64,000 nucleotides of DNA from Peptostreptococcaceae bacterium (lineage in GTDB: Bacteria; Bacillota; Clostridia; Peptostreptococcales; Peptostreptococcaceae), in NCBI GenBank assembly GCA_025210335.1, contig JAOARY010000067.1:62001-126000 (forward strand), in the 5' to 3' direction. The notes beneath the pieces were generated by a model. That model searched no databases and was not told where the DNA came from. It saw nothing but the letters and a program-made list of their open reading frames with translations. The translations under genes and the position numbers were made by a program. Each line of letters starts with the position of its first letter. The first letter of the stretch is position 1. This document shows, in pieces, positions 54,698 through 64,000 of the stretch.

Positions 54698-55849
54698 TTA
54701 TTTTTTATTTATTATATTTCTTAATTCACTAACTTCTTCTTTTAAAATATCTACTACATATTCCATGTCTTTCATTGTATTAAATTCACTTAAACTAAAT
54801 CTTATGGCACCTTCAATTTCTTCCTCTGTTAGTTTCATATTCTGAAGTACTCTACTTTTTTTCTTTTTAGACGAACAAGCAGAACCTGTCGAAACATAAA
54901 TCCCTTTTTGTTCTAGAGCATGAAGTAGTATTTCACCTTTAATTCCTAAAAATGAAATATTTAAAATATGACATATACTTTCTTTTGGTGTATTGACTTT
55001 TACATTTTCTATATTTTCTATAATCAAATTTTTTAAATAATTTTTAAGTTTTGATATATAATCAATTCTTTTTATTAAATCTTTATTACCTTCTATTATA
55101 GCTTCACAAATACCAATTATTCCAGCTGTATTTTCAGTTCCTGATCTTAAATTATTTTGTTGACCTCCGCCAGTTAAAAGAGGTTCTATTTTTAAATTTT
55201 CATCTTTAAATAAAATACCTACACCTTTAGGTCCATGTATTTTATGTCCACTTATACTCATAAAATGTATATTATATCTCTTTGGTTTAAAATTAAATTT
55301 TAGAAACGACTGGACAGCATCAACATGAAAATAAATTTCTTTATTTAATTTTTTTAAATATCTACCTATTTTTTCAATAGGCATTAAAGACCCAACTTCA
55401 TTGTTTGCATGCATTATAGTTATTAAAAAAGTTTCTTCTCTTATAGCATTTTTTAACTCTTTAAAATTGATAACACCATCATTATTTACTTTCAAATACG
55501 TTACTTCAAATCCATTTTTCTTAAGAAATTCTAATGTTTCATAAGTTGAAGGATGTTCTATATTTGAACTTATTATATGATTTTTTTTATTTTTAAATTT
55601 AAATGCTAATCCACGAAGAACCATATTTGTAGATTCTGTTCCTCCTGAAGTAAATATAATTTCATTTTCTTCTACATTCATTAATTTAGCAATTTCTTGT
55701 TTCTTATCTTTAATATCCTTATATACTAAAACACCCATTTTATGTACTGAAGATGGGTTTGCATAATAAGTATCATTGTATTTTAAAATACTATCTAAAA
55801 CCACTTTATAAGGTTTTGTTGTAGCACTATTATCTAAATACACATTCAT
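54698..55849 (-). CDS. Cysteine desulfurase, partner of ThiI
   Basis: A 383-aa PLP enzyme of the NifS/IscS group: YLDNSATT start, PLP Lys203 in SGHKIHG, GGGQQNNLRSGTEN, and the flexible catalytic loop STGSACSSKK with Cys near residue 325. It takes sulfur from cysteine as persulfide. Its adjacency to thiI matches the NifZ-ThiI pair of Bacillus, which makes 4-thiouridine in tRNA, so I infer that role rather than Fe-S assembly. ATG 55849; the gene is first in the two-gene operon. Confidence 0.93.
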   Translation of the reverse strand: MNVYLDNSATTKPYKVVLDSILKYNDTYYANPSSVHKMGVLVYKDIKDKKQEIAKLMNVEENEIIFTSGGTESTNMVLRGLAFKFKNKKNHIISSNIEHPSTYETLEFLKKNGFEVTYLKVNNDGVINFKELKNAIREETFLITIMHANNEVGSLMPIEKIGRYLKKLNKEIYFHVDAVQSFLKFNFKPKRYNIHFMSISGHKIHGPKGVGILFKDENLKIEPLLTGGGQQNNLRSGTENTAGIIGICEAIIEGNKDLIKRIDYISKLKNYLKNLIIENIENVKVNTPKESICHILNISFLGIKGEILLHALEQKGIYVSTGSACSSKKKKSRVLQNMKLTEEEIEGAIRFSLSEFNTMKDMEYVVDILKEEVSELRNIINKK

Positions 55850-56092
55850 CTAAATCAATCCTTTATATTTTAATCCTTAATATTATAACACCTATCTCCC
55901 AATAATAATAGTGATTAGCTAAACAAAAGATTTATAATTTCTATAAATATTATCTAAAAAATTATTATTATAATTTCTACCCATATTTTTATTTTTATAA
56001 AAAATATAATTAAATTTAATTATATATATTACAAGTAATTATTCTATTATTATCAGCAATATATATATGTTAATATTATGTGGTTTTTTATA
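55850..56092. other. AT-rich spacer upstream of the desulfurase operon
   Basis: This stretch must hold the minus-strand promoter of the desulfurase-ThiI operon. Beyond that I see no gene, terminator or repeat. Confidence 0.4.
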
Positions 56093-56130
56093 TTTATTTC
56101 AAGGAAAATCCTTGAAATAAAGGTTTTTTA
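56093..56130 (+). terminator. Orphan terminator-like hairpin
   Basis: TTTATTTCAAGGA (56093-56105) and TCCTTGAAATAAA (56109-56121) form a perfect 13-base-pair stem with a 3-base loop, followed by GGTTTTTT. No plus-strand gene precedes it in the window, so it may end an unrecognised small RNA or block antisense transcription. Confidence 0.5.
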
Positions 56131-56183
56131 CGAATTACACACCTTGTTAATTTAATAACTTTTGATTTTTTTCAAAAAAGGCG

Positions 56184-56330
56184 TTGCAAATTTTGTCGTT
56201 TTTTGTTATACTTTATTTAAGGTTATCCCCCTGGTAACCAGAACAAAATCTCTATTCCCAATACCCCTTTTGAACGGACTTTTTTCTTTAATCTTGTTAC
56301 TTGTCGGAAAAGTAACAAGATTTTTTTTTT
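56184..56330 (+). ncRNA. Small RNA candidate with C-rich patches
   Basis: A promoter with TTGCAA (56184-56189), a 17-base spacer and TATACT (56207-56212) predicts a start near 56219. The RNA of about 110 nt opens with a hairpin GGTTA...TAACC (56221-56239) whose loop contains CCCCC, continues with TTCCCA and ACCCC patches (56247-56257), and ends with a textbook terminator: ATCTTGTTACTT (56291-56302) with AAGTAACAAGAT (56310-56321) and ten Ts. There is no start codon with a ribosome site. C-rich single-stranded loops are typical of Gram-positive trans-acting RNAs such as RsaE that pair with Shine-Dalgarno sequences; I infer that mode here. Confidence 0.65.
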
Positions 56331-56337
56331 ATAAAAT

Positions 56338-56372
56338 AAAAAAAGCTCAAGACAAATCTCAAGCTTTTTTAA
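56338..56372. terminator. Terminator of the PhzF-family gene
   Basis: AAAAAAGCT and AGCTTTTTT, with an inner AGA/TCT pair, form an imperfect bidirectional stem. It overlaps the stop of the minus-strand gene and lies just past the small-RNA terminator. Confidence 0.7.
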
Positions 56373-57337
56373 TAATATTCAATTTCACATTCTCTTTCTT
56401 TGCATCTCATTATTCCTTCAAAAGATATAAATGATCTTCCTCCTACCTTTACAGTCAAATCATTATCCACTTTTTCTAAAATAACTTTAATCTTACTTGG
56501 TCTATTCATAAAAATCCCTTGAGATATATTAAATTCTAAGGTATTACCATCATCAAATTTCAATATATCATTTTTGTATAAATAATATCCTAATGAACCA
56601 TTGGATATCCCTGTTGCAGATTCTTCATCTCTACCAATTTTAGGTGAAAAATTTCTAACAGTAGCTAAATACTCACTACTATCATTTAATACAAATGCGT
56701 GTATTCCCGTTATTGAATTCTTTTCACAATACTTTATAATTTTCTTAAAATCAGGTTCCATATTCTCTAGTGATTCTAAAGAATTTATTGGCAGTATTAA
56801 ATCCCTTAAAGATGATTCTACACATGTAGGCTTGCATTTAATACCCTTTAGCCCTATATCCATCTGACTGATATTAAATAAAGAAGCAATTTCTTCTATT
56901 TCATTGTCTTCAATAAAAAAAACTTCATTTGGAGTTTTTTGAGTCATCATGATATTTAAAATTTCTCCATCATCATATTCTATTTCTATAGGAAAAATTC
57001 CAGCATTAGTATCTTCAATTAAAATTTTTTTATTTTTTAGACATTGTGCATTTACATTACATTCCAAATATCCCTTGGATGCTAATACATGAAATGCACC
57101 AATTGTTGCATGCCCACAAATATCAACTTCCTGCTTTGGTGTATAAAATTTAATATTAAAATGAGACTTTGAATTATTTGAAGGTAATACAAAAGCAGTT
57201 TCTGAAAATCCAAGCTCCTTAGCTATTTTTTTCATTTCATCTTCTTCAATCCTAGAAGCATCAGGAACAACTCCAGCTTTATTACCGCCTCCAAATTCAT
57301 CTGTAAATGCATCAACTTGATAAACAACTAAACCCAT
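56369..57337 (-). CDS. PhzF-family isomerase
   Basis: A 322-aa cytoplasmic protein with the PhzF fold of two similar diaminopimelate-epimerase-like halves. The start VYQVDAFT....GGNKAGVV, the catalytic Glu in GFSETAFV (about residue 46), FYTPKQEVDICGHATIG and the late SATGISNGSLGYYLY segment are all present. PhzF itself isomerises DHHA in phenazine synthesis; most homologues, including this isolated one, have no known substrate. GAGGTCG lies upstream of the ATG. No phenazine genes are nearby. Confidence 0.9.
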   Translation of the reverse strand: MGLVVYQVDAFTDEFGGGNKAGVVPDASRIEEDEMKKIAKELGFSETAFVLPSNNSKSHFNIKFYTPKQEVDICGHATIGAFHVLASKGYLECNVNAQCLKNKKILIEDTNAGIFPIEIEYDDGEILNIMMTQKTPNEVFFIEDNEIEEIASLFNISQMDIGLKGIKCKPTCVESSLRDLILPINSLESLENMEPDFKKIIKYCEKNSITGIHAFVLNDSSEYLATVRNFSPKIGRDEESATGISNGSLGYYLYKNDILKFDDGNTLEFNISQGIFMNRPSKIKVILEKVDNDLTVKVGGRSFISFEGIMRCKERECEIEYY

Positions 57338-57445
57338 AGTATTCGACCTCTTTCCTTGAAAATAAATAGCATATATTTTTTACTTTTCTTTGAAAGATTT
57401 TAAGTAAATTATAACAGATATTTTATAAATAAAAAAGTCTTACAT

Positions 57446-59440
57446 TCAATCTAATTTTTCTATCATATTGTTTTGTAAACAAAAATCTAATTTCAAAATT
57501 CTTTTTTTATCTTCAAAATCAATTATTATATTATTATTTTCAATATCTTTAATTCTTCCTTTATTAAATAATTTATGAATTATTATATCATTTTTTTTTA
57601 AGTTTTTATTTAAAAAATTTATTTCTTTTAAAAATCTTGATACCTCTTGTTTTTTTCCATATTTTTCATCATAAGAACATATATATAGATTTAATTTAGA
57701 TCTAGTCATTGCAACATAAAAAAGTCGTCTTTCTTCTTCAATTAATTCTTCTTCACCTTTATTAGATGGAATTATCCCTTCATTTGCTCCACTAATAAAA
57801 ATATTTTCAAATTCTAGACCTTTGCAACTGTGTATTGTACTTAATATAATACTAGATTTTAAATTATTCTTAAATTTACTTTCTTCTAATGCTCTTTTTA
57901 CATCATCTATATGTTCAAATAACTGTGAGATTTTATTAAATTTTTTGCAAGAATCACTAAATTCATTTAATATATCAAACATAGGTTGTGCACTTATTTT
58001 TCTATTTTCACAATACTTTATTATATAATCATCATAATTAATTTCGTATCTTATATGATTTATTATATCTTTTAAATCCATATATCTCATAAAATCTATA
58101 TTTTCTTCGAATTTTTGAATTTTTCTAAGCTGTCCTTTTTTAAGCTGATTTTTATAACATAATTCATCTAAAAAATTACCTTCTCCTAAACTTGCTTTTA
58201 GAATATTATCTTTTGATATATATCTAAATGGCTTGTTTATTATCCTTTTATAATGAGTATAAGAAGTATCTCCATATATTATCTTCAAATAAGATAATAT
58301 ATCTTTTGATATCCAATGATCATAAATAGAAAAAACTGCATCTTTCAAATAAAAAGGGATACTTAAATCCATAAATACATCAACAAAAGCTCTAGACTGT
58401 ATATTAGTTCTATATAATATACAAATTTGGCTATAGTCATAGCCATCCTTATTTAACCTTAATATTTCTTCACCTATAAATTTAGCTTCATCTTGAGCAT
58501 TTAAAAAATTATAATATTTTAATATGTTTTTATTATCATTTATGCCTTTTATGTTTTTATCGAATCTATTTTCATTATTTTTTATTAGTATATTTGAAGA
58601 TTCAATTATATTATTATTACATCTATAGTTTGTATCTAATTTTATTTTTTTAACATCATCAAAATTCTTTTCAAAATCTAATAAAAATAATGGATTTGCA
58701 CCTCTAAAAGAATATATAGTTTGATCATCATCTCCTACAACAAAAAGGTTTTTCAATTTATTTGCCATTAAATTTATACATTCAAATTGCACCTTATTGA
58801 TATCCTGAAATTCATCTATTAATATATATCTATACTTATTTTGAACAGAATTTAATATACTCTTATTCGATTTTAAACTGTAATAAGTATCTACAAGCAT
58901 ATCATCAAAATCAATCTTTTTTGTTTCACTTTTGTAAGACTCATACAAAGATTTTATTTTTATAAAATCTTCATTTGATATCTCTTTATTATTCAAATTA
59001 ACATCTTCATCTAAATTGTTTTTAGCCTTTGATATATCATTTATCAAATTCTTTATAAAATCTTCATTTTCTGAGTTTACATTATTTAACCCTCTTAATA
59101 TATTTTTTATAACTTTAAATTTTTCATTTTCTGTAATTATTTTATCCATATCATAATTTTTAAAATACCTTAATATTTTAAAAAATATTGAATGAAATGT
59201 ACCAAAGGAAACTCTAGTAGCTTCATTAATTAAAGAAATTGTTCTTTCTTGCATTTCTTTAGCCGAATTTTTTGTAAAACTTATTGCTAATATATGCTTA
59301 GGGTCAATTCCTTTTTCTATCAAATTTTTAATTCTATATGTGATAACTCTTGTTTTACCAGAACCTGGTCCTGCTAATATCATACAAGGTCCATCTATAT
59401 GATTTACAGCTTGTAATTGTTTTTCGTTTAGATTATCCAC
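57446..59440 (-). CDS. UvrD/PcrA-like superfamily 1 DNA helicase
   Basis: A 664-aa ATP-dependent helicase. Motif Q (LNEKQLQAV), motif I AGPGSGKT (about 24-31), Ia SFTKNSAKEM, II LIDEFQD, III DDDQTIYSFRGA, IV LDTNYR, V STIHSCKGLEF and VI YVAMTRS are all in order. It is shorter than PcrA (about 740), with a small C-terminal tail ending in a Tudor-like segment (IIHKLFNKGRIKDIENNNIIIDFEDK would correspond; only fragments compared here). It probably acts in repair or replication restart. GTG 59440 follows GAAAGG by 10 bases. Monocistronic. Confidence 0.92.
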   Translation of the reverse strand: MDNLNEKQLQAVNHIDGPCMILAGPGSGKTRVITYRIKNLIEKGIDPKHILAISFTKNSAKEMQERTISLINEATRVSFGTFHSIFFKILRYFKNYDMDKIITENEKFKVIKNILRGLNNVNSENEDFIKNLINDISKAKNNLDEDVNLNNKEISNEDFIKIKSLYESYKSETKKIDFDDMLVDTYYSLKSNKSILNSVQNKYRYILIDEFQDINKVQFECINLMANKLKNLFVVGDDDQTIYSFRGANPLFLLDFEKNFDDVKKIKLDTNYRCNNNIIESSNILIKNNENRFDKNIKGINDNKNILKYYNFLNAQDEAKFIGEEILRLNKDGYDYSQICILYRTNIQSRAFVDVFMDLSIPFYLKDAVFSIYDHWISKDILSYLKIIYGDTSYTHYKRIINKPFRYISKDNILKASLGEGNFLDELCYKNQLKKGQLRKIQKFEENIDFMRYMDLKDIINHIRYEINYDDYIIKYCENRKISAQPMFDILNEFSDSCKKFNKISQLFEHIDDVKRALEESKFKNNLKSSIILSTIHSCKGLEFENIFISGANEGIIPSNKGEEELIEEERRLFYVAMTRSKLNLYICSYDEKYGKKQEVSRFLKEINFLNKNLKKNDIIIHKLFNKGRIKDIENNNIIIDFEDKKRILKLDFCLQNNMIEKLD

Positions 59441-59631
59441 CTTATATAATCCTTTCTTATAAATATTTAATACTTCAAAAAAATTATAACACTAAAAGCT
59501 ATAATATAAAATAATAGTTTAAGATTGGCTTTAATATTTATCTTTATTTCTATACTAATCTTGCATCTTAATATAAAGAAATACTATAATAATATTATTA
59601 AATTCTAAAAAATAAAAAGAAGGTGATTTTA

Positions 59632-60522
59632 TTGGATATAATAACAAAAGAAGTAGATTTATGTTTAAATATAGATGAAAAAACTATAGTTTTGGATATA
59701 GAAACAACAGGATTATCTAAAATTAATAATAAAATAATTTTGATTGGTTTTTTATATAAAAAAAATAATCAGGTTTTTATAACTCAAATTTTTTGTGATG
59801 AAAAGCATGAAGAAAATACTCTTATAAACGAATTTTTTAAACTTATTTCCAATTATAAAAATATTATAACTTATAATGGTAAAAGTTTTGATTTACCTTT
59901 TATAGAAACTAAGGCTTTAAAATATCTAAAAAATAAATCTATTTATGATTTTACTCATATCGATTTATTGGATTTTTTTAGAAAATTAAAAAAACCCTTA
60001 AATTTAGATTCTTTAAAACTTAAATCTATAGAAAAATTATATCAAATCAATAGAGATGATTTGATTTCGGGTAAAGAAAGTGTATTGCTTTATGAAGAAT
60101 ATTTAATATCAAAAGATAATAATCTAAAAAACTTTATATTACTTCATAATTTTGAAGATATTTTATATTTATCAAAAATTGAATGTGAAAAATTCAATAT
60201 ATTAAAAAATAAAAATTTTTATTTTGAAATAAGTATAAATAATAAGGATTATTTTTTAATTATAAATAATTATAAATTCTTAAAAAATAAATTAAGAGTT
60301 AATTTAAAATCTTTAAATGCAAATATCCCTAATTTAAAATTATATTATGAAAATATAAATATAATAAATAAGGATGATAATCTACAAGTAGAAATTTCCA
60401 TAACAAAAAAAGAAGAAAAAATCTATTATCCTAGTACACATCCAATTTTATTAAAAGATTGTGATTATGTTTATGAAAATGTAATATACTCTATTATAAA
60501 TTCTCTTTTAACTAATTTATAA
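59632..60522 (+). CDS. DEDD-type exonuclease-like protein (YprB/ribonuclease H-like)
   Basis: A 296-aa protein of the DnaQ/RNase H-like group. Acidic residues appear as LDIETTG (about 21-27), TYNGKSFDLPF (about 80-90) and the final HNFEDILYL (about 178-186), matching the DEDDy/h exonuclease layout of YprB-like proteins. The last 90 residues are an unassigned basic part. TTG 59632 is chosen as start: GAAGG lies 8 bases upstream, and the GTG at 59623 overlaps it. It is divergent from the helicase, suggesting a shared DNA or RNA-processing context. Confidence 0.82.
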   Translation: MDIITKEVDLCLNIDEKTIVLDIETTGLSKINNKIILIGFLYKKNNQVFITQIFCDEKHEENTLINEFFKLISNYKNIITYNGKSFDLPFIETKALKYLKNKSIYDFTHIDLLDFFRKLKKPLNLDSLKLKSIEKLYQINRDDLISGKESVLLYEEYLISKDNNLKNFILLHNFEDILYLSKIECEKFNILKNKNFYFEISINNKDYFLIINNYKFLKNKLRVNLKSLNANIPNLKLYYENINIINKDDNLQVEISITKKEEKIYYPSTHPILLKDCDYVYENVIYSIINSLLTNL

Positions 60523-60524
60523 TA

Positions 60525-60576
60525 AAAAAATGAACTGTTGTATTAAAAATGCTTACCACAACAGTTCATTTTTTAT
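60525..60576. terminator. Bidirectional terminator
   Basis: AAAAAATGAACTGTTG (60525-60540) and CAACAGTTCATTTTTT (60559-60574) form a perfect 16-base-pair stem between the convergent exonuclease and phosphofructokinase genes. Confidence 0.95.
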
Positions 60577-60579
60577 TTT

Positions 60580-61794
60580 TTAAATTTTTAAGATTTTTTT
60601 AACAGTTGGTGCTATCAATCTTTGTGATTCATATATATCTCCAACCAAAGGTTTGACATAATTTATAAACGAAGTAGTTATATTATTTCCTTTACTATTT
60701 ATAAACTTCGCATCCATGACTTTTGTTTTATTTGCAACATCTTTTAATCTGGCTAATCTATAATCTACTGAATAATTTCCTATTCTATTTATAGTAATAG
60801 AACCATTTACTTCATGCCATATAGCAAATTGTGCCGCTTTTTCTCCAACTTCTCTAGCTTCATGCTGATCAACATCTGAAACACAACCTGCAAAAGATCT
60901 TTGCAAATAACCAAAAGTATCACTTCTTACTCTTTTTATATTTAAATTATTTTTTATATAGTTAGAAAGCAAACTTCCTAAATTAGACTGAGATAACAAT
61001 ATATTTCCATGACTGTCTATTTCTTTTTTAGAATTTATTATACTCGATGCTATAGGATTACCTTCTTTATCTTTTATTCCTTCTGATACTGCGATAACAC
61101 ATCTATTATATTTTTTATATACTTTTTTTACGTCTTTTAAAAATTCTTCCTTGTCAAAAACTCTTTCAGGCAAATAAATCAAATGAGGACCATCATCAGG
61201 ATATTTTTTAGCTAAAGATGATGCTGCTGTTAAAAAACCTGCATCTCTTCCCATAACCACACCTATATGAACTCCTGGCAAGGCTCTATTATCTAAATTT
61301 ATTCCTACAAAAGCTTGTGCAACATATTTTGCTGCTGATCCATAACCTGGGGTATGATCATTTAAATATATATCATTATCAATTGTTTTAGGTATATGAA
61401 TGGCTCTAAATTCATAATCTGATTCACTTGCATATCTATTAACTATTTCTACTGTATTTGCAGAATCATTTCCTCCTATATAGAAAAAATACCTTATATT
61501 ATGAGCTTTAAAAACTTTAAATATATTTTCACAATATTTTTCATCAGGCTTATCTCTAGTTGAAAAAAGTGCAGATGATGGAGTTTTTGCAACTTGTTCT
61601 AAATTATGTGTAGTTTCTTGTGTTAAATCCAAGAATTCCTCATCTATGATTCCTCTAACACCGTGAATTGCTCCATAAACTCTATTTACTTCAACAAACT
61701 TTCTAGATTCTAAAACAGCACCAACTAAAGATTGGTTTATTACAGCTGTGGGGCCCCCTCCTTGTGCAACTAAAACATTTCCCTTTAGCTTCAT
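60580..61794 (-). CDS. Pyrophosphate-dependent 6-phosphofructokinase
   Basis: A 404-aa glycolytic enzyme converting fructose 6-phosphate to the 1,6-bisphosphate. The phosphoryl-donor site reads GGNDSA (Asp in place of the Gly of ATP enzymes) and the catalytic loop PKTIDND has Lys where ATP enzymes have Gly; both mark PPi dependence. MGRDAGF is the substrate-binding MGR. Length fits the 400-aa PPi group. GAGGGAT precedes the ATG. It is 23 bases downstream of the large GGDEF gene, so the two may be cotranscribed. Confidence 0.92.
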   Translation of the reverse strand: MKLKGNVLVAQGGGPTAVINQSLVGAVLESRKFVEVNRVYGAIHGVRGIIDEEFLDLTQETTHNLEQVAKTPSSALFSTRDKPDEKYCENIFKVFKAHNIRYFFYIGGNDSANTVEIVNRYASESDYEFRAIHIPKTIDNDIYLNDHTPGYGSAAKYVAQAFVGINLDNRALPGVHIGVVMGRDAGFLTAASSLAKKYPDDGPHLIYLPERVFDKEEFLKDVKKVYKKYNRCVIAVSEGIKDKEGNPIASSIINSKKEIDSHGNILLSQSNLGSLLSNYIKNNLNIKRVRSDTFGYLQRSFAGCVSDVDQHEAREVGEKAAQFAIWHEVNGSITINRIGNYSVDYRLARLKDVANKTKVMDAKFINSKGNNITTSFINYVKPLVGDIYESQRLIAPTVKKILKI

Positions 61795-61817
61795 ACTTAT
61801 CCCTCCATAAACTTTTA

Positions 61818-64000
61818 TTAATTAAAATCAATCCCCAAAAGATGAATACTTCTTGAAACAATATGCAAATCTCTTTGTTTAAATTCTTTTTGACTTTTTA
61901 ATGACTTGAAATATAAAATACCAATATCTTTCCCTCTTACTTTTACTCTAACACCTAATATAGAATTTAAATTAGGCATATCGGTATTTGGATCTCTACT
62001 AACTATATTATCCCAATCAATTTTATAAATACCATAAGATGATCTTTTTATTTCATCCAATATATTTTCATTGATTTCTAAATTACTTGGATCTAAATAA
62101 TTTTTATTAATTCTATTGTCAACTTTATAAATTTTGTCATCTTTAAAATCTATAAATATCGCTTCATAAGCATTAATGATTATAGACAAACCTTTTAAAT
62201 ATCTAAACATAAATTCATCTTTATTTATTTCATAATTTAATATCTTATTCATATCTTCTATAAAATTCACTATATCAATTGCTAAAGAAGTATCTTTTGT
62301 ATTGTTCTTTATATAATTGTTTTCTTGGATTTCAAGTACATCTTCTTCCCATCTTACTATTCTATTTCGCCCTTCTTTTTTAGCTTTATAAAGTGCATTA
62401 TCAGCATTTTTTAATATTTCGTGACCATCTGTTGCATCTATAGGATAAACAGACATCCCTATACTTACTGTTATACTCCTTTTATTTGGAGAATATAAAT
62501 TATTATATATATGTTTTCTAATCCTATCTCCTATTGCTAAACCTTCTTTTAATGATGTATTTGGTAGCAATAAGAAAAATTCTTCTCCTCCATATCTACA
62601 AAATAAATCACCATCTCTTATGCTTTCTTTTACCAATTTAGAAAATTGCTTCAATACATAATCTCCAAACTGATGTCCAAATTTATCATTTATATTCTTA
62701 AAATGATCTAAATCCATAATAAATATACAAGACTCATTTTTATAGGTTTTTAAATTATTTAAAACATGTTCCTCTAAATATTTTCTATTATAAGCTCCTG
62801 TTAATTTATCTAAAAAAGAGTAAGTTTTAAATTTATAGTTTTGTACTAATAAAGATATTAAATTATTTAATTTCTCTAATTTCTCAAATAAATCATCATT
62901 AAAATTATTTAATATTTTATCTGTTTCTAAATATAAATATGCTTTTATATTTCTATTTTGTCTTTTTTCTTTTAGATTTTTATTTGAAAAATAAATAGGT
63001 AAGCATATAATTGCTTTTATATCAAAATTACTACTAAAACTTTCATACGTTCTTGAAGAATCTAAACAATTTATACTAAAAGTTCTTTTGGTGTAGCTAA
63101 CTTCACTTAAAATTCTTTGTATAGTATGGTTTAAATTATCTTCCATAAAGTCTTTACCACCACTAATAATATCAAATTTGCCATCTTCTTCTATTATTAA
63201 TAGTCCTTTTGTTGCATATGATAAAGATTCTATATAATTCAATATCAAATCAATATTTTTTTTAGTATCATCTTTAAAATTTCCTATAAGATCATATATA
63301 TCATTAATATTATTTGCCTTTTCAGTGTATAATTGTTTTATATTTTCTTTTAAAACCTTGTTATTTAATACCTCATTCATAAAACTTATATCTACAAAAT
63401 TCCTGTTGAATATATCAACCTTTGCAATTTCATCTTTTGTACAATTTATATCTCTTAATTCCTTATATCTATCTAAATATTTTAGTTTTTTAATTTTACA
63501 AATACTCTTTTTAATATTATTTATGTCAATAAAATTTTCCCGTTCATTATCTTCTACGTTTTCAAGCAAACTTTCTATTTTAATTGCACCTTCTAAATAA
63601 TAATTTATAGAATCGAAATAATTATTATTTTTAAAATAATAATCACCAAGCATTATATTTGCAAACCAATAAACTCTATTATTTTCTAATTTTTTACTGA
63701 TTTCTAATACCTGTTTTAGATGATATTCCTTTCTTTTATCTTCGTAATGTAAACAAAGCATGTACTCTTTTTTCAAAAGCACATAATCATTATCTTCTGA
63801 CCCTCTAGAGTATTCTAAAAACTTTTTCAAAAAATGATCTGATTTTAAACCAAGTATATGAGATGTGTAAAATAAATGATGATATAAATTTAATTTTTCT
63901 CTTTTATTTTTAATTTTTTTTATCAAATATTCTATCTCATTTAAAATCACCTTACTACTATCCTCTTTTAAATATAATTTTAAATAATACTGAATTATAT
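61818..64000 (-). CDS. Large GAF-GGDEF diguanylate cyclase, N-terminus beyond window
   Basis: The frame stays open from the GTG at 63950 to the window edge, and that GTG is part of an AAGGTG sequence without its own ribosome site, so the gene probably begins outside. At least 710 aa are visible. The N-terminal part (about 1-200) is helical with TPR-like periodicity; a GAF-like domain follows (about 225-370); the GGDEF domain (about 375-545) has DKLTGAYNR, RYGGEEF and normal spacing, so it should be active in making c-di-GMP. A second GAF-like region ends the protein (about 560-710). No membrane helix is seen; it senses cytoplasmic signals. Confidence 0.88.
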   Translation of the reverse strand, partial: IIQYYLKLYLKEDSSKVILNEIEYLIKKIKNKREKLNLYHHLFYTSHILGLKSDHFLKKFLEYSRGSEDNDYVLLKKEYMLCLHYEDKRKEYHLKQVLEISKKLENNRVYWFANIMLGDYYFKNNNYFDSINYYLEGAIKIESLLENVEDNERENFIDINNIKKSICKIKKLKYLDRYKELRDINCTKDEIAKVDIFNRNFVDISFMNEVLNNKVLKENIKQLYTEKANNINDIYDLIGNFKDDTKKNIDLILNYIESLSYATKGLLIIEEDGKFDIISGGKDFMEDNLNHTIQRILSEVSYTKRTFSINCLDSSRTYESFSSNFDIKAIICLPIYFSNKNLKEKRQNRNIKAYLYLETDKILNNFNDDLFEKLEKLNNLISLLVQNYKFKTYSFLDKLTGAYNRKYLEEHVLNNLKTYKNESCIFIMDLDHFKNINDKFGHQFGDYVLKQFSKLVKESIRDGDLFCRYGGEEFFLLLPNTSLKEGLAIGDRIRKHIYNNLYSPNKRSITVSIGMSVYPIDATDGHEILKNADNALYKAKKEGRNRIVRWEEDVLEIQENNYIKNNTKDTSLAIDIVNFIEDMNKILNYEINKDEFMFRYLKGLSIIINAYEAIFIDFKDDKIYKVDNRINKNYLDPSNLEINENILDEIKRSSYGIYKIDWDNIVSRDPNTDMPNLNSILGVRVKVRGKDIGILYFKSLKSQKEFKQRDLHIVSRSIHLLGIDFN

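Overview
The DNA is very AT-rich, uses AGA for Arg, has strong AGGAGG-type ribosome sites and frequent TTG/GTG starts, and carries a clostridial gene set: a cholesterol-dependent cytolysin, PPi-type phosphofructokinase, Tad-like pili, c-di-GMP proteins, NifS/ThiI and M24/M29 peptidases. This suggests a low-GC anaerobic Firmicute of the class Clostridia. Peptostreptococcaceae or Clostridiaceae are the likeliest families, but I cannot name a species.

Region 1 (1-16350) is a thiazoline-metallophore locus. A fatty-acyl-AMP-ligase-like gene, cut by the window edge, runs into a 2098-aa NRPS with the order carrier-Cy-A-carrier-Cy-A-carrier. Both A domains carry cysteine specificity residues, so the backbone should be acyl-thiazoline-thiazoline. 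A TetR regulator follows, then an operon with twin palindromic operators encoding two ABC exporter-fold half-transporters, an ECF-type module (S, T and fused A-A) and a MATE efflux protein. The layout recalls yersiniabactin and equibactin loci, with a different starter enzyme.

Region 2 (16393-24243) holds a soluble zinc-binding chemoreceptor, a complete cholesterol-dependent cytolysin with an unusual structured leader, two unrecognised genes on the minus strand, a promoter-terminator unit that looks like a small RNA, and three more unrecognised genes with hairpins in front of or behind them.

Region 3 (24315-42126) is a divergent Tad/Flp-like pilus locus. It has three CpaE/MinD-like ATPases, a SAF-domain CpaB-like protein, a TadA/CpaF-like ATPase, one large TadB/C-like membrane protein, a probable pilin, two pseudopilin-like proteins, a structured RNA candidate, a secreted protein, a 1468-aa surface protein and a secreted TIM-barrel-like protein.

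Region 4 (42243-64000) is mostly housekeeping: M29 and M24 peptidases, a CLC protein lacking the gating Glu, a YwaF-like membrane protein, formimidoylglutamase, a triple-rhodanese lipoprotein, a second sulfurtransferase, a PAS/degenerate-GGDEF protein, ThiI with its cysteine desulfurase, a small-RNA candidate with C-rich patches, PhzF, a UvrD-like helicase, a DEDD exonuclease, PPi-phosphofructokinase and a large GGDEF protein that runs off the window. Nearly every convergent pair shares one bidirectional terminator. I saw no tRNA, rRNA, CRISPR array or transposase.
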